Below are positions 26,307-34,920 of a DNA stretch of 64,000 nt, one piece after another. Numbering within the stretch: the stretch's first letter is position 1; every line of letters starts with the position of its first letter. Both the position numbers and the translations under genes were made by a program. The DNA is from Aliterella atlantica CENA595 (GTDB lineage Bacteria; Cyanobacteriota; Cyanobacteriia; Cyanobacteriales; Chroococcidiopsidaceae), in contig NZ_JYON01000019.1 in NCBI RefSeq assembly GCF_000952155.1, positions 40,202 through 104,201 of the forward strand. The letters run 5' to 3'. A model generated the notes under the pieces. It was not told where the DNA came from. It was given only the letters and a program-made list of their open reading frames with translations, and ran no database searches.

Positions 26307-26324
26307 ACTGTTGATACATTCTGG
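26239..26324. repeat. Duplicated gene-junction segment, copy 2
   Basis: This is the second copy of the 86-base segment at 25101-25186. The 24 bases at 26301-26324 encode the last eight codons of the intact SRAP gene (PECINSL and stop) and are identical to 25163-25186. About 1.05 kb separates the copies and holds the nucleotidyltransferase-XRE pair. Confidence 0.75.
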
Positions 26325-26969
26325 AGTATTGTTTTTAGGATTATTTACTTTGGTACTAACTGCGTAGCTATGCATTGAATTAGCTGGATAGGGATGTAAA
26401 AGTGGTTGCACTAATTCAGGCTGTTGAATTTCTAAATCGAGCCAAGTGTCGTAATCTTTAGCATCAAGAATAACTGGCATTCTGTCGTGAATAGGACGTA
26501 ATAAATCGTTGGCTTCTGTGGTCAAAATAGTACATGATGCGATCGCTTCTCCATCAGGCGATCGCCAATTTTCCCATAAACCCGCAAAAGCAAATGGCTG
26601 TCCGCTTTCTAAGCGAAAATAATAAGGTTGTTTTTTACCATCTTGACGCTGCCATTCATAAAAACCATCAGCAATAATTAAACATCGCCGCCGTCTTAAA
26701 GCAGATTTAAATGATGGCTTCTCGCTAGCCGTTTCGGAGCGAGCATTGATTAATTTTGCACTTATAGATGCATCTTTCGCCCAGGTAGGAATTAAACCCC
26801 AATGCAGCATTTGTAACTGTCTTTCACCCCGTTCGGGTGTTAATAATATTGCTGGGATCGATTGAGTAGGTGCGATATTATATCTCGGCTCTAAACTAGG
26901 AATTTCGGGGAGATTAAAAGTAGAGGCGATCGCATCTGTCGGCTGGCTCAAAGTAAATCTTCCGCACAT
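26301..26969 (-). CDS. SRAP domain protein (SOS response-associated, HMCES/YedK family)
   Basis: SRAP proteins form a thiazolidine crosslink with abasic sites in single-stranded DNA, which protects them during replication. Catalytic Cys2 is exposed after removal of Met1 (MCGRFTLSQ). Asn75 in INARSET, Glu105 in DGFYEW and His161 in RPIHDRMPVIL complete the conserved active site. The length of 222 residues is normal. The end of the gene is shared with the 86-bp repeat. It is a stand-alone minus-strand gene downstream of the PhnD-like gene's promoter region, with 35 bases between the two. Confidence 0.92.
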   Translation of the reverse strand: MCGRFTLSQPTDAIASTFNLPEIPSLEPRYNIAPTQSIPAILLTPERGERQLQMLHWGLIPTWAKDASISAKLINARSETASEKPSFKSALRRRRCLIIADGFYEWQRQDGKKQPYYFRLESGQPFAFAGLWENWRSPDGEAIASCTILTTEANDLLRPIHDRMPVILDAKDYDTWLDLEIQQPELVQPLLHPYPANSMHSYAVSTKVNNPKNNTPECINSL

Positions 26970-27004
26970 AAATTTAATAGTTAATAGCTACTAAATTTTA
27001 GTGC

Positions 27005-27886
27005 TTACGGCAACTTTTTTTCCTCAGCTATTTGGTATAAAGGTGCAGGTTGTTCCTGAATGCGTGCTTCAATCGGTTTAACCTGCTCGATAAAAGTAAT
27101 CAAAGTATTATATTCAGGTGGCTTGACACTTGGCAGGTAGCCTGCTGCTTGCGCTATATCTGGTAAAGCTTCATTCATAGCTTGGGCGATCGCATTACGC
27201 CGACTAGATTCAACACTAGGACTAATCAACACCGCTCCTGCTGGTACTCTTAAGCTAGTAAACAGAACTCGAAAATCTGCTTTAATCTCAGGGCGATAGC
27301 GATCGAACTCATCTCTAGATAATGCTCCCGCAGCGACTTCCCCTTTGGCTACCCATTCTAAAGTTGTTTGCGGCGTAGGAGAAATACGCACTTGTTTGGG
27401 AGTCGTACCGTAAAGACTATATAGCGGTACATAATAGCCTGTAGCCGAACCTGGTTGCCCTAAAGCTATAACCTTACCATTTAAGTCATTTAAGGCTTGG
27501 ACAGGACTAGATTTAAGCACGATGATAATAGAGCGACGATTGCTTAACCCTTGCAGCGAAAATAAAGGTACGTACTTCGCCCTAGATATAGCGATCGCAG
27601 CCAATCCTGGTGGTGCAAATACTAAAGACCAAGCTTGACGCTGAATTTGCCTCACTGCTTGGACTTCATTGTATGCAGGTTCTAACTCTATTAAGGTTTT
27701 GGTTTGACTTTGCAAATAGTTAATAAAACTTTGAAATTGCTGGGCAGAACCTACCCCCTCTCCATAGGCAACTATACCAATGACTAATTTTTCTAACTGT
27801 TTGGTTGGGGTGGACTTAGATCGCGTACAACTGGCTAAGAGCAAGAGAATTTGAGCGAGCAATATACGGCGTGAAATTATACTCAT
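27005..27886 (-). CDS. PhnD-like periplasmic substrate-binding lipoprotein, orphan
   Basis: This protein resembles phosphate/phosphite/phosphonate-type binding proteins (PhnD superfamily). From the ATG at 27886 it begins MSIISRRILLAQILLLLASC, a lipoprotein signal with LLASC lipobox. The fold is indicated by LVIGIVAYGEG, QKQAWSLVFAPPG-like LVFAPPGLAAI, and LNDLNGKVIALGQPGSATGYYVPLYSL. No permease or ATPase gene is nearby. It is divergent from a heme-binding HAMP protein with 78 bases between the starts, so it may present a ligand to a sensor rather than serve transport. The ligand is unknown. Confidence 0.8.
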   Translation of the reverse strand: MSIISRRILLAQILLLLASCTRSKSTPTKQLEKLVIGIVAYGEGVGSAQQFQSFINYLQSQTKTLIELEPAYNEVQAVRQIQRQAWSLVFAPPGLAAIAISRAKYVPLFSLQGLSNRRSIIIVLKSSPVQALNDLNGKVIALGQPGSATGYYVPLYSLYGTTPKQVRISPTPQTTLEWVAKGEVAAGALSRDEFDRYRPEIKADFRVLFTSLRVPAGAVLISPSVESSRRNAIAQAMNEALPDIAQAAGYLPSVKPPEYNTLITFIEQVKPIEARIQEQPAPLYQIAEEKKLP

Positions 27887-27964
27887 TGGCAAAATATCTG
27901 CGGATTTCCACTCTTGCAAGACGTAGTATTTGTATCATCTATTAAAAGTGTTTTAGAAGTGGCG

Positions 27965-28858
27965 ATGCTGAAAAACTTTAAACTTAGCAGAAAATTTAAC
28001 GTATTGTTGCTGACAGTTTTTTTAGTAACAGTTGTTTGTAGTGGAATCGCTTTTTCGACAATCCTCAATCGCAACACCGAACAGCAAGTAACTCAAAGAG
28101 CAACACTGCTATTGCAAACTATGCTTTCGGTACGGCAATATACTTTGACTCAAGTCAATCCAGAGTTAGCGCCTCGGTTAGAAACAGATGCAGAATTTTT
28201 GCCGCAAACTGTTCCTGGCTATTCGGCGCGAGAAGTATTTGAGGAATTTCGCAAAAATCCAGAATATACTGACTTTTTCTACAAAGAAGCTACTCTCAAT
28301 CCTACTAATCTACGCGATCGCGCTGATGGTTTTGAGACGGAGTTAGTCAGACGCTTTCAATCTAATACTGCCCTCAAAGAATTAACAGGTTATCGTGTAT
28401 CACCTGCTGGCAATCTATTTTACATTGCTCGTCCAATTATAGTTGGGAAAGAAAGTTGCCTGCGCTGTCACAGCACCCCCGAAGCTGCTCCCAAGAGCCA
28501 ATTAACTACTTACGGGAAGACTAACGGGTTTGGCTGGAAGTTAAATCAAATCGTTGGCGCTCAAATAATTTCTGTACCCGCAAGTGGTGTTGCTGATAGC
28601 ACTCGTCAAGATTTCATGTTTCTGATGGGGATTGTTACAGGGGCGTTAGCGTTGGTTATGTTGGTTATTAACTTTTTACTGCAACGAACAGTAATTCGCC
28701 CAATAGAACGCATCGCTAGAGTAGCTAACGATGTCAGTATAGGTAACTTAGATGCGGAGTTTGAACAGCCGTCAAAAGATGAAATTGGCAAACTTACAGT
28801 AGCTTTCAATCGCATGAAAACTAGCTTAGTGATGGCGATGAATCTCCTTGATAAATAA
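27965..28858 (+). CDS. DUF3365 (Tll0287-like) heme-binding membrane protein with HAMP domain
   Basis: From the ATG at 27965 the product is 297 residues. A first membrane helix (about 10-32) is followed by a periplasmic domain of the Tll0287 type with the c-type heme motif CLRCH at 165-169. A second helix (218-240) leads to a cytoplasmic HAMP domain (238-290). The protein ends right after the HAMP with no kinase, cyclase or methyl-accepting domain, so output must pass to another protein. It is likely a redox or gas sensor. The downstream kinase-fold gene is convergent, only five bases away. Confidence 0.87.
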   Translation: MLKNFKLSRKFNVLLLTVFLVTVVCSGIAFSTILNRNTEQQVTQRATLLLQTMLSVRQYTLTQVNPELAPRLETDAEFLPQTVPGYSAREVFEEFRKNPEYTDFFYKEATLNPTNLRDRADGFETELVRRFQSNTALKELTGYRVSPAGNLFYIARPIIVGKESCLRCHSTPEAAPKSQLTTYGKTNGFGWKLNQIVGAQIISVPASGVADSTRQDFMFLMGIVTGALALVMLVINFLLQRTVIRPIERIARVANDVSIGNLDAEFEQPSKDEIGKLTVAFNRMKTSLVMAMNLLDK

Positions 28859-28863
28859 CTAGA

Positions 28864-30228
28864 TTAGCTTTGCAGCGATTCAGTAAATAATTGGCTAAGT
28901 TCGCTGCTAGGAAGACATTTAGCTAAAGTTTCAACTAATTGAGTTTTCGATATATTTGGTTTGGTAGCTACAGTCTGCTTGACAAATAATGCCGCAATCG
29001 GTCCAATTAATTTTGCTAGTTCCAATTGGCATTTCATGACAAATTCTGGCTCAACAATTGGTGTATGGACGATCGCCGAACTAGCAGATATAGGCTGCTC
29101 CGCCAATAGTAAGGAGTTTTGGTCGTTGTATAGTAGATTTAGTTGCGATCGCAATTGCGATCGCTTTTCTGTAGGCATACGTTCTGTCAGCTGCTCTACC
29201 AAGTCTTGCCAATTTACAGCATAAACTAAGGCTTGTTTGAGCATGACTAAGCCAATAGGTCCAATTTCATTAACCAATAGTCGGTGCAGTTGCTCTTGCA
29301 CATCTCTAGGTAACTCGAACTCTTCTACACGCGGGGTAAATACGTCTTGATTGGCTAATTCAACTGATAGTAAATACTGCGTGTTGTAGTTTGTTGGTTT
29401 TTGAGTAATATTTGTATGGCTATTTAGGGAGTGCAGGGCGGCTAATACTTCTCTGGCGTTTTGGTAGCGCTGGCGGTAGTCATAATGTACCATCCTTTCT
29501 AAAATATCTGCCAAACTGGGGCTAACGCGAGTTACATTTTTAAATAATATTTCGCTATGGCGGCTATCTTGAGGCAAATCTAAAGGATCTATGCCGCTGA
29601 CAGCTTGGATACCAATCATGCCTACTGCATAGATATCGCTGCTAAATTGGGGGTTACAACTTTGTTGTTCGCTAGGCATATAGCCGGGGGAACCAACTGC
29701 TACCTTCATCCCAGTCGGATGAGCAAGTTGGGCGATTACTTTTTTTACAGCACCAAAATCCATCAAAACTATATTGCCGTCATCGCTACGTCTAATTAAG
29801 TTCGTAGGTTTAATGTTGCGGTGAATAATTTGCCTGGTATGGACAAAATCTAAGACGTGTAAAATACTTTGTAATAAGGCGATCGCTTCTGCTTCGATGA
29901 ATTTCTTGCCTGGGATCAATTCTTCGCTCAAAAGATGACCTGCGATTAGCTCTTGCACTAAAAAGAACTCATTTTCTTGAGCAAAATGAGCTAACATCCG
30001 AGGAATTTGATCGTGACTGCCTAATCGATATAAGACTTCAGCTTCGCAGTCGAATAATTGTCTGGCTGCTTTCAGCGTTGCTAAATCCCGCACTTTTGGC
30101 TGAAATCGCTTGACTACGCACAGCGACTTACCTGGTAAGTAACAATCTTTAGCTACGTATGTCTGACTAAATTCACTACTACTAAGATGCCTAACGATTT
30201 GATAGTGACCCGCAAGCATCGTTTCCAT
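28864..30228 (-). CDS. Serine/threonine kinase-fold protein, probable pseudokinase
   Basis: The kinase domain spans about residues 7-270 and keeps Lys40 (CVVKRF), Glu63 and DFG (157-159). The glycine loop reads LSSSEFSQTY where active relatives have LGxGGFGxTF, and the catalytic loop is HRNIKPTN, with Asn138 in place of the HRD aspartate. Both changes predict weak or no phosphotransfer. The C-terminal part (about 300-454) has two copies of a helical repeat with the IGPIG/IGPIA motif, seen in other cyanobacterial signalling proteins. No membrane segment is present. It converges on the heme-HAMP gene. Confidence 0.85.
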   Translation of the reverse strand: METMLAGHYQIVRHLSSSEFSQTYVAKDCYLPGKSLCVVKRFQPKVRDLATLKAARQLFDCEAEVLYRLGSHDQIPRMLAHFAQENEFFLVQELIAGHLLSEELIPGKKFIEAEAIALLQSILHVLDFVHTRQIIHRNIKPTNLIRRSDDGNIVLMDFGAVKKVIAQLAHPTGMKVAVGSPGYMPSEQQSCNPQFSSDIYAVGMIGIQAVSGIDPLDLPQDSRHSEILFKNVTRVSPSLADILERMVHYDYRQRYQNAREVLAALHSLNSHTNITQKPTNYNTQYLLSVELANQDVFTPRVEEFELPRDVQEQLHRLLVNEIGPIGLVMLKQALVYAVNWQDLVEQLTERMPTEKRSQLRSQLNLLYNDQNSLLLAEQPISASSAIVHTPIVEPEFVMKCQLELAKLIGPIAALFVKQTVATKPNISKTQLVETLAKCLPSSELSQLFTESLQS

Positions 30229-30582
30229 TATAGTATTTCACTTTTTGAGTAACTTATCGAGCTTACATCGAAATTTACCAGTATAGCTATACTGTTATTC
30301 TTTGGTTGAATAATTTTATACAGCTAGATGATTAATATCACTTATAACTCAAACAGTAGATATCTTCACAGCTAACGAGTATTTTTCCGCTGCTGTTATG
30401 TTAAGTTTGATTGCGCTGGCAATTGGATAGATTTTCAGGCAGGAGCGATCGCCTTTAATATCTCAACTGAAGACAAGCTACTATTAGGACACTTTTCTGC
30501 TTGTCTCAAACAACTTATTACTTTTCAAAATTAAGTTGGTAGGCTACGAGAATAATAGATGCAGTAATAAAGTTTAAAAAGT
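30229..30582. other. Intergenic region with a start-less open frame
   Basis: This 354-base gap holds the promoter of the kinase-fold gene at its left end. A plus-strand frame at 30376-30534 is open for 52 codons, with GNWIDFQAGAIAFNISTEDK then LLLGHFSACLKQLITFQN, and includes a HIP1 site. It has no ATG, GTG or TTG start. It may be the 3' remnant of a gene, but I cannot name it. Nothing else was seen. Confidence 0.3.
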
Positions 30583-31215
30583 TTAGAACCAGTGGGTAGG
30601 ATAACTCCTTTCGTCTGCCAAATTATTAAAAACTACAGCACACAAGACCAGAATAATTGAACCTTCCAAGACGGGGGTAAGCAGAAATTGCCAAGATGGG
30701 TTCGTCATCATGACAACTAACGCAACTGCTCCCGAAGGTGGATGTACGGTTCTGGTGAACTGCATCATCCCAATTGCTGTTGCTACTGCTAAACCCATTG
30801 CCCAAGGGTGAGAACCGAAGAGATACAGAATACTTAGGCTAACTAGAGCAGCTACGATGTTGCCGCCAATGACATTGCGGGGTTGAGCTAAAGGACTATC
30901 AGGTACACCGAAGATTAAGACGCTAGTAGCACCGAAGGGAGCCATCAGCAAAGGAGTGTTAGTTTTCGTAGACAGGTAAGCCGTTGTTGCTATGGCGATA
31001 AAACTACCAAACCAACTCCAAAAGATATGCTGGTGATTAGGTTTATCTATAGGACACGTTAGAGGACATGAACGCCACTTTCCGCGAATCTTGAACCAGT
31101 AGTTATTCCATTTCAACTGAATGATTTTGTAATTCAACCAGGACAAATAGGTAGAATTAGTTCGTCCTTTGGATAAGTTTTCTTGATGATTTTTCACAGC
31201 AAATAAACTAAACAA
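30583..31215 (-). CDS. HPP family integral membrane protein
   Basis: This 210-residue protein has a hydrophilic N-terminus (about residues 1-60), then four or five membrane helices. The family signature is TRTVHPPSGAVALV, preceded by the conserved LMAPFGATSVLIFGVPDSPLAQPRN split across two helices. HPP proteins include cyanobacterial and chloroplast nitrite transporters, so nitrite uptake is possible but not certain. No nitrate-assimilation genes are adjacent. It stands alone on the minus strand. Confidence 0.9.
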   Translation of the reverse strand: MFSLFAVKNHQENLSKGRTNSTYLSWLNYKIIQLKWNNYWFKIRGKWRSCPLTCPIDKPNHQHIFWSWFGSFIAIATTAYLSTKTNTPLLMAPFGATSVLIFGVPDSPLAQPRNVIGGNIVAALVSLSILYLFGSHPWAMGLAVATAIGMMQFTRTVHPPSGAVALVVMMTNPSWQFLLTPVLEGSIILVLCAVVFNNLADERSYPTHWF

Positions 31216-31538
31216 TTGGTAAATGATAGTAAGTGTTTAGTGAAATCCTCGTTATACAAATTTTTGCCGAGGAGAACAGGGGGTTACACTGGTAAATCTA
31301 AGCTTTCAAAATTACTAAATTACAAATGTCAAGATTCCATGACTTGTCGTATTTGCTAATTGTACCTTAGTAAAGTTTGCAGATAAGAATCAAACTTTAT
31401 AATATTAATTTATATATAAAATTAGCTTTGCTTATATAAAGAGAAATATAGACTTTTAGGTTTAAAAGTTTTTAAAAGAGTAGCTTACTTGATTAGCGAA
31501 AGTTTTATAATTTAATACTTTGTTGTTTTGAATTTGGT
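31216..31538. other. AT-rich intergenic region without genes
   Basis: This stretch lies between the HPP gene start and the DUF2809 remnant. It is very AT-rich, with no open frame of note and no clear promoter. I see nothing assignable in it. Confidence 0.4.
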
Positions 31539-31943
31539 TTAACTCTCATTGCTTTTTGCTGCTAGTTGTTTCAACCACAACCAGCCTGAAATACAACCAA
31601 TTGCATAATGGGGAAAATCCCACAAAGAAAACGTAGAACCAAGTAGCAATCTACCTACAAGGGTAGAACGTATTTGCTCTAATCAAGGCGGATGCCACAG
31701 TTGCAAAAATTCTAACAGGCAGGTGTCAACAAAAATCAATATAGGAATTTGGTTAACTGTTTTGCGACTTTTTACGAACAAAAAAGCAAATAAACACTAA
31801 AATATCTCATAAAATATTGCTGCGCCATAATCATTTAGCCACTGCTGACCAAAACCGTTATAAAACTTGAAAAAAAAGCCCACCGCTGTAATGATGAGCA
31901 AAGAAAAAATATTATTGAAATATTTACTTTGATTGAATGTCAT
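31539..31943 (-). pseudogene. DUF2809 membrane protein gene with two Trp-to-stop changes
   Basis: From the ATG at 31943 the frame runs 134 codons to a stop at 31539 without any frameshift, but it is interrupted by TAG at codon 49 (31797-31799) and TGA at codon 87 (31683-31685). Both stand where tryptophan (TGG) is expected. The rest matches DUF2809: FYNGFGQQWLNDYGAAIFYE, LIFVDTCLLEFLQLWHPP, RSTLVGRLLLGSTFSLWDFP and HYAIGCISGWLWLK. Intact members are four-helix membrane proteins of unknown function. Each stop needs only one G-to-A change. It is a recent pseudogene or a sequencing artefact. Confidence 0.7.
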
Positions 31944-32008
31944 ACAAGCAGAAGTTAGTTATTGCGTGCCTTGTATAACATACTTTTTACAAGATTGAGA
32001 AGCAGCAT

Positions 32009-32554
32009 TTAGGGCTGAGTGCGGCTACCTGCACCAACTACGCCTATCTTGTGACGGTAAGACAACTCCGCACCAAACCACCCAGACAAGCTAGTAAGAG
32101 TACCGACAATCGTTGACAAAACTAATCCCCAAGGTAGTACGCCATCTATAGGATTGCCCCAACGTAATGCTAAGTTGATTGCAGTTAAAACTAGAAGGGT
32201 AACGTTTAGAATCATGTGCGCCCAACCTGCGGTACGCTTGCGGACTCTTTCTATTTGCAAAAAGTCGCTCATGCCAATAATAGCAGCGATAACCCCGCCA
32301 CCTAAGCCAGCAACAATTAGCCAAAATGATGCTCGCGCCCAAAATTCATCGCGCAATAGCCAATAAACAGCATCCGTTACTAAAGCGCCTGCTAAAAAGG
32401 CAATCGGGAAAATAACACTTAAGGGATGCAAAGGATGTCCGGCGATCGCTACTGTACTAGGTACGCCTGTATCTTGGTATTCGCGATCGTCGCTCTCAAT
32501 TATTGGTGGAATATTCGGGAACGGCGTACTACTGGTTTGCTGTCTTGTTTCCAT
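32009..32554 (-). CDS. DUF2231 family membrane protein
   Basis: This 181-residue protein has a hydrophilic N-terminal 30 residues, then GHPLHPLSVIFPIAFLAGAL, the signature of DUF2231, with four membrane helices (about 42-62, 77-97, 110-130 and 140-160). The family is often found with cytochromes or stress genes and may bind heme through the conserved histidines, but its function is not established. It precedes a DUF2993 gene on the same strand with 50 bases between, so cotranscription is likely. Confidence 0.85.
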   Translation of the reverse strand: METRQQTSSTPFPNIPPIIESDDREYQDTGVPSTVAIAGHPLHPLSVIFPIAFLAGALVTDAVYWLLRDEFWARASFWLIVAGLGGGVIAAIIGMSDFLQIERVRKRTAGWAHMILNVTLLVLTAINLALRWGNPIDGVLPWGLVLSTIVGTLTSLSGWFGAELSYRHKIGVVGAGSRTQP

Positions 32555-32604
32555 GTGTTTTCCTGCTCTCCCCAGAGATTACGTCTGTATTCTACAAATT
32601 AATT

Positions 32605-33339
32605 CTAAGCAGAAGGGATTTTTTCAACGTGGGCTTCTGCTTGCATAGTTATTTTTCCAGCTTCTACTTTGAGCTTTTTGATACGTAAGGACATACCCTG
32701 TAAGTCAAAGTTACTAAGATTGAGAATTTGGCTAGTTTGAGCGACTAAAGCTTTGGTTAGTTCTGGCGATAGCTCCTCACCTTCACCGTACTCGACATTT
32801 TCTAGCGATATGGTTTGTCCGTTGGAGCTAACTACTGGTTTAGCACTAAATGCCACTCGACTTGTGCGATCGCCTGCCGATACGCTAGCACTTAGCACTA
32901 CTTTATCGTCGCCTGGTAGTTGAAAATCTACTTTCTGGGCGCTAATTGTGGTAGTTTCACCTTCAAGTTGCACTGGCAAATTACTCAGTTGCGATCGCAC
33001 GTATTCTGAATTAAAGGCGCGGTTTATATCTGCTTGTGTCAGAACTGCGCGGACGCTCGCATCAGTAGGCTTAGTCAGTTCAATTTTACCAAACGTGGCG
33101 CTGAGTGGATTTACAGCTACACCTTTCATGTGCATATCCAACTCTTCTACGCGGAGGTCTTTTTTCATCACCAGACCATCGCCAGCAATTTTTACTTCAT
33201 CTACCTGACCTTGAACTAACTTAATTGGATCGGTCTTGACATCTACATCTAAATTTTCTACTTCATCTAGTTGGCTAGATATACCAACTTCCGCTGCCTT
33301 GTTCAAGGCTTGTTCGCCTAATCCTGGCTGGTCTTGCAT
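32605..33339 (-). CDS. DUF2993 (LmeA-type) domain protein
   Basis: This 244-residue protein covers the DUF2993 fold. It begins MQDQPGLGEQALNKAAEVGI and continues through VDVKTDPIKLVQGQVDEVKI and LTQADINRAFNSEYVRSQL to a beta-rich end. The family includes LmeA of mycobacteria, a lipid-binding envelope protein, and is common in cyanobacteria. No signal peptide or membrane helix is visible in the N-terminus, so the location is uncertain. It is upstream of DUF2231 on the same strand. Confidence 0.85.
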   Translation of the reverse strand: MQDQPGLGEQALNKAAEVGISSQLDEVENLDVDVKTDPIKLVQGQVDEVKIAGDGLVMKKDLRVEELDMHMKGVAVNPLSATFGKIELTKPTDASVRAVLTQADINRAFNSEYVRSQLSNLPVQLEGETTTISAQKVDFQLPGDDKVVLSASVSAGDRTSRVAFSAKPVVSSNGQTISLENVEYGEGEELSPELTKALVAQTSQILNLSNFDLQGMSLRIKKLKVEAGKITMQAEAHVEKIPSA

Positions 33340-33703
33340 TACTACTATTGTGCTTCAACTTTCTGATCCCTACTCACGTAAATCTAGCGATTTGCTCTAT
33401 GAATATGTATCTGTCTTCTGGTGGAGGAAGCTTTTTCTTAATTATTTATCCTTATTAGAAGGGTCAAGGTAGTTATCTAACTAAAGAATCTATTGATTTT
33501 TTCTATAAATGTCTGCCAACTAGAAAGAATAAAATATTAAGCGGTTACTAAGAGCCTTTATATAACTGCATTTTATCTACTATATCTTCAATTATTTCTT
33601 TTTAATTAGTAGCCGATCCGTCAAAAGAAGGATGGAATTCAAAGTTCATTTGTGACACCCTAAAAACATCAGCCGATCCGAAAATTTGAGAGGATATTTA
33701 AAA
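33340..33703. promoter_or_regulatory. Divergent intergenic region with a duplicated decamer
   Basis: This 364-base gap separates DUF2993 (minus) from the hemerythrin gene (plus). The decamer AGCCGATCCG occurs twice in direct orientation, at 33613-33622 and 33671-33680, starting 58 bases apart. The second copy lies 23 bases before the hemerythrin start. They could be operator sites. No ORF was credible here. Confidence 0.4.
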
Positions 33704-34738
33704 ATGGTAACAACCTTAGATGATACCAAACGCTCTGCGCTGGGTGTTAAGTTGGCAGACATAAAAGCAATTCAAAACTTGCTCATCTCCAACGAACAGA
33801 AGTTTATCAGTGAAATTAACGACCAAGAAATTCGCGACCGCTTTGAGCATATGCTCGAAGATGACCAAAAGAATTTGGGCGTATTAGACACAGTAATTGT
33901 GCAGTATGGCGTTCAAGGTGAACCCAAAGATACAATTAAGCAAATGGTAGACAAGCTGCAGCAACTCATGCAAGGTTCTGAACTTACCATTTACGAAAAA
34001 GTATTTCAACATGAATTGCTCAAGCACCAGCAAGTAATGAGCGGTTTGACAGTACACAAAGCAGCACAAAAAATTGGTGCTGACGTATTGGCGGCGATCG
34101 CTCCCTTAAACACTATTAACTTTGAAAACCGCGCTCACCAAGAGCAACTCAAGGGCGTTCTTGAAGTTCTTGGCGTACGCGAACTCACAGGTCAAGAAGT
34201 AGATCAAGGCATCTGGGGTCGCGTTCAAGACGCTATGGCAGCATTAAGCGGTGTTGTAGGTAGCGTAGTTACCCAAACTAGCGACAAGCAGGACATGAAC
34301 ATCCAAGACATCATTCGGATGGATCATGCCAAAGTAAATACTTTGTTTACTCAGGTTGCTGCTACAGACGATCCGCAAAAGTTACAAGAGTATTTCGGTC
34401 AGATTTACAAAGACCTACTTGCTCATGCTGAAGCTGAAGAGCAAGTAGTGTATCCTGCTGTTCGTCCTTTCTACGGCGAAAGTGATACTACCGAGTTGTA
34501 CGACGAGCAAGCTGAAATGAAGCAGATGCTAGACGAAATTAAAGCATCCGATCCAGCAGCAACAGATGAATTCAAGTCGAAGATTAGAAAGCTAATGGAT
34601 GCTGTTGGCGATCACATTCGTCAAGAGGAAAGCACAATGTTTGCCGCTATCCGCGACAACATGAGCAGCGACCAAAGCGAGCAATTGGCTACACAGTTCA
34701 AGTCTGCTAAGAGCCAGATCCAACAAAAGATGTCCTAG
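33704..34738 (+). CDS. Hemerythrin-domain protein, long form
   Basis: The protein has 344 residues from the ATG at 33704; a TTG at 33686 is also in frame but unlikely. The N-terminal half (about 1-180) is a helical ferritin-like region with FEHMLEDDQKNLGVLD and FQHELLKHQQVMSGL. The C-terminal half is a classic hemerythrin HHE domain: MDHAKVNTLFTQ, LLAHAEAEEQVVYPAVRPFY and GDHIRQEESTMFA supply His/Glu ligands of a di-iron site. Such proteins bind oxygen or act in oxidative or desiccation stress. A second, shorter hemerythrin follows. A strong terminator separates the two genes. Confidence 0.9.
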   Translation: MVTTLDDTKRSALGVKLADIKAIQNLLISNEQKFISEINDQEIRDRFEHMLEDDQKNLGVLDTVIVQYGVQGEPKDTIKQMVDKLQQLMQGSELTIYEKVFQHELLKHQQVMSGLTVHKAAQKIGADVLAAIAPLNTINFENRAHQEQLKGVLEVLGVRELTGQEVDQGIWGRVQDAMAALSGVVGSVVTQTSDKQDMNIQDIIRMDHAKVNTLFTQVAATDDPQKLQEYFGQIYKDLLAHAEAEEQVVYPAVRPFYGESDTTELYDEQAEMKQMLDEIKASDPAATDEFKSKIRKLMDAVGDHIRQEESTMFAAIRDNMSSDQSEQLATQFKSAKSQIQQKMS

Positions 34739-34793
34739 TCTTTGTTCTGGGTTCTAAGTCTGAGTCAAATTTCTTAAATACATAGTTTGAGCT

Positions 34794-34828
34794 AAAAGTC
34801 TACCAATGCAAAACGGTAGACTTTTTTA
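34794..34828 (+). terminator. Rho-independent terminator after the long hemerythrin
   Basis: The arms AAGTCTACC and GGTAGACTT pair perfectly around a ten-base loop and are followed by a T run (34822-34827). It lies about 55 bases after the hemerythrin stop. Confidence 0.8.
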
Positions 34829-34920
34829 TCGGAATTGCACTAATTTTTTTCTATTATGCTGCACTATGCAACAACAATTTGTTAACGTAAAGATTAATCA
34901 TTTGGAGGTGATAAGGGCTG

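Noticed and set aside
30376..30534. A 52-codon plus-strand frame between the kinase-fold and HPP genes
   Set aside because: It has no start codon and no recognisable family; kept only as a note on the intergenic region.
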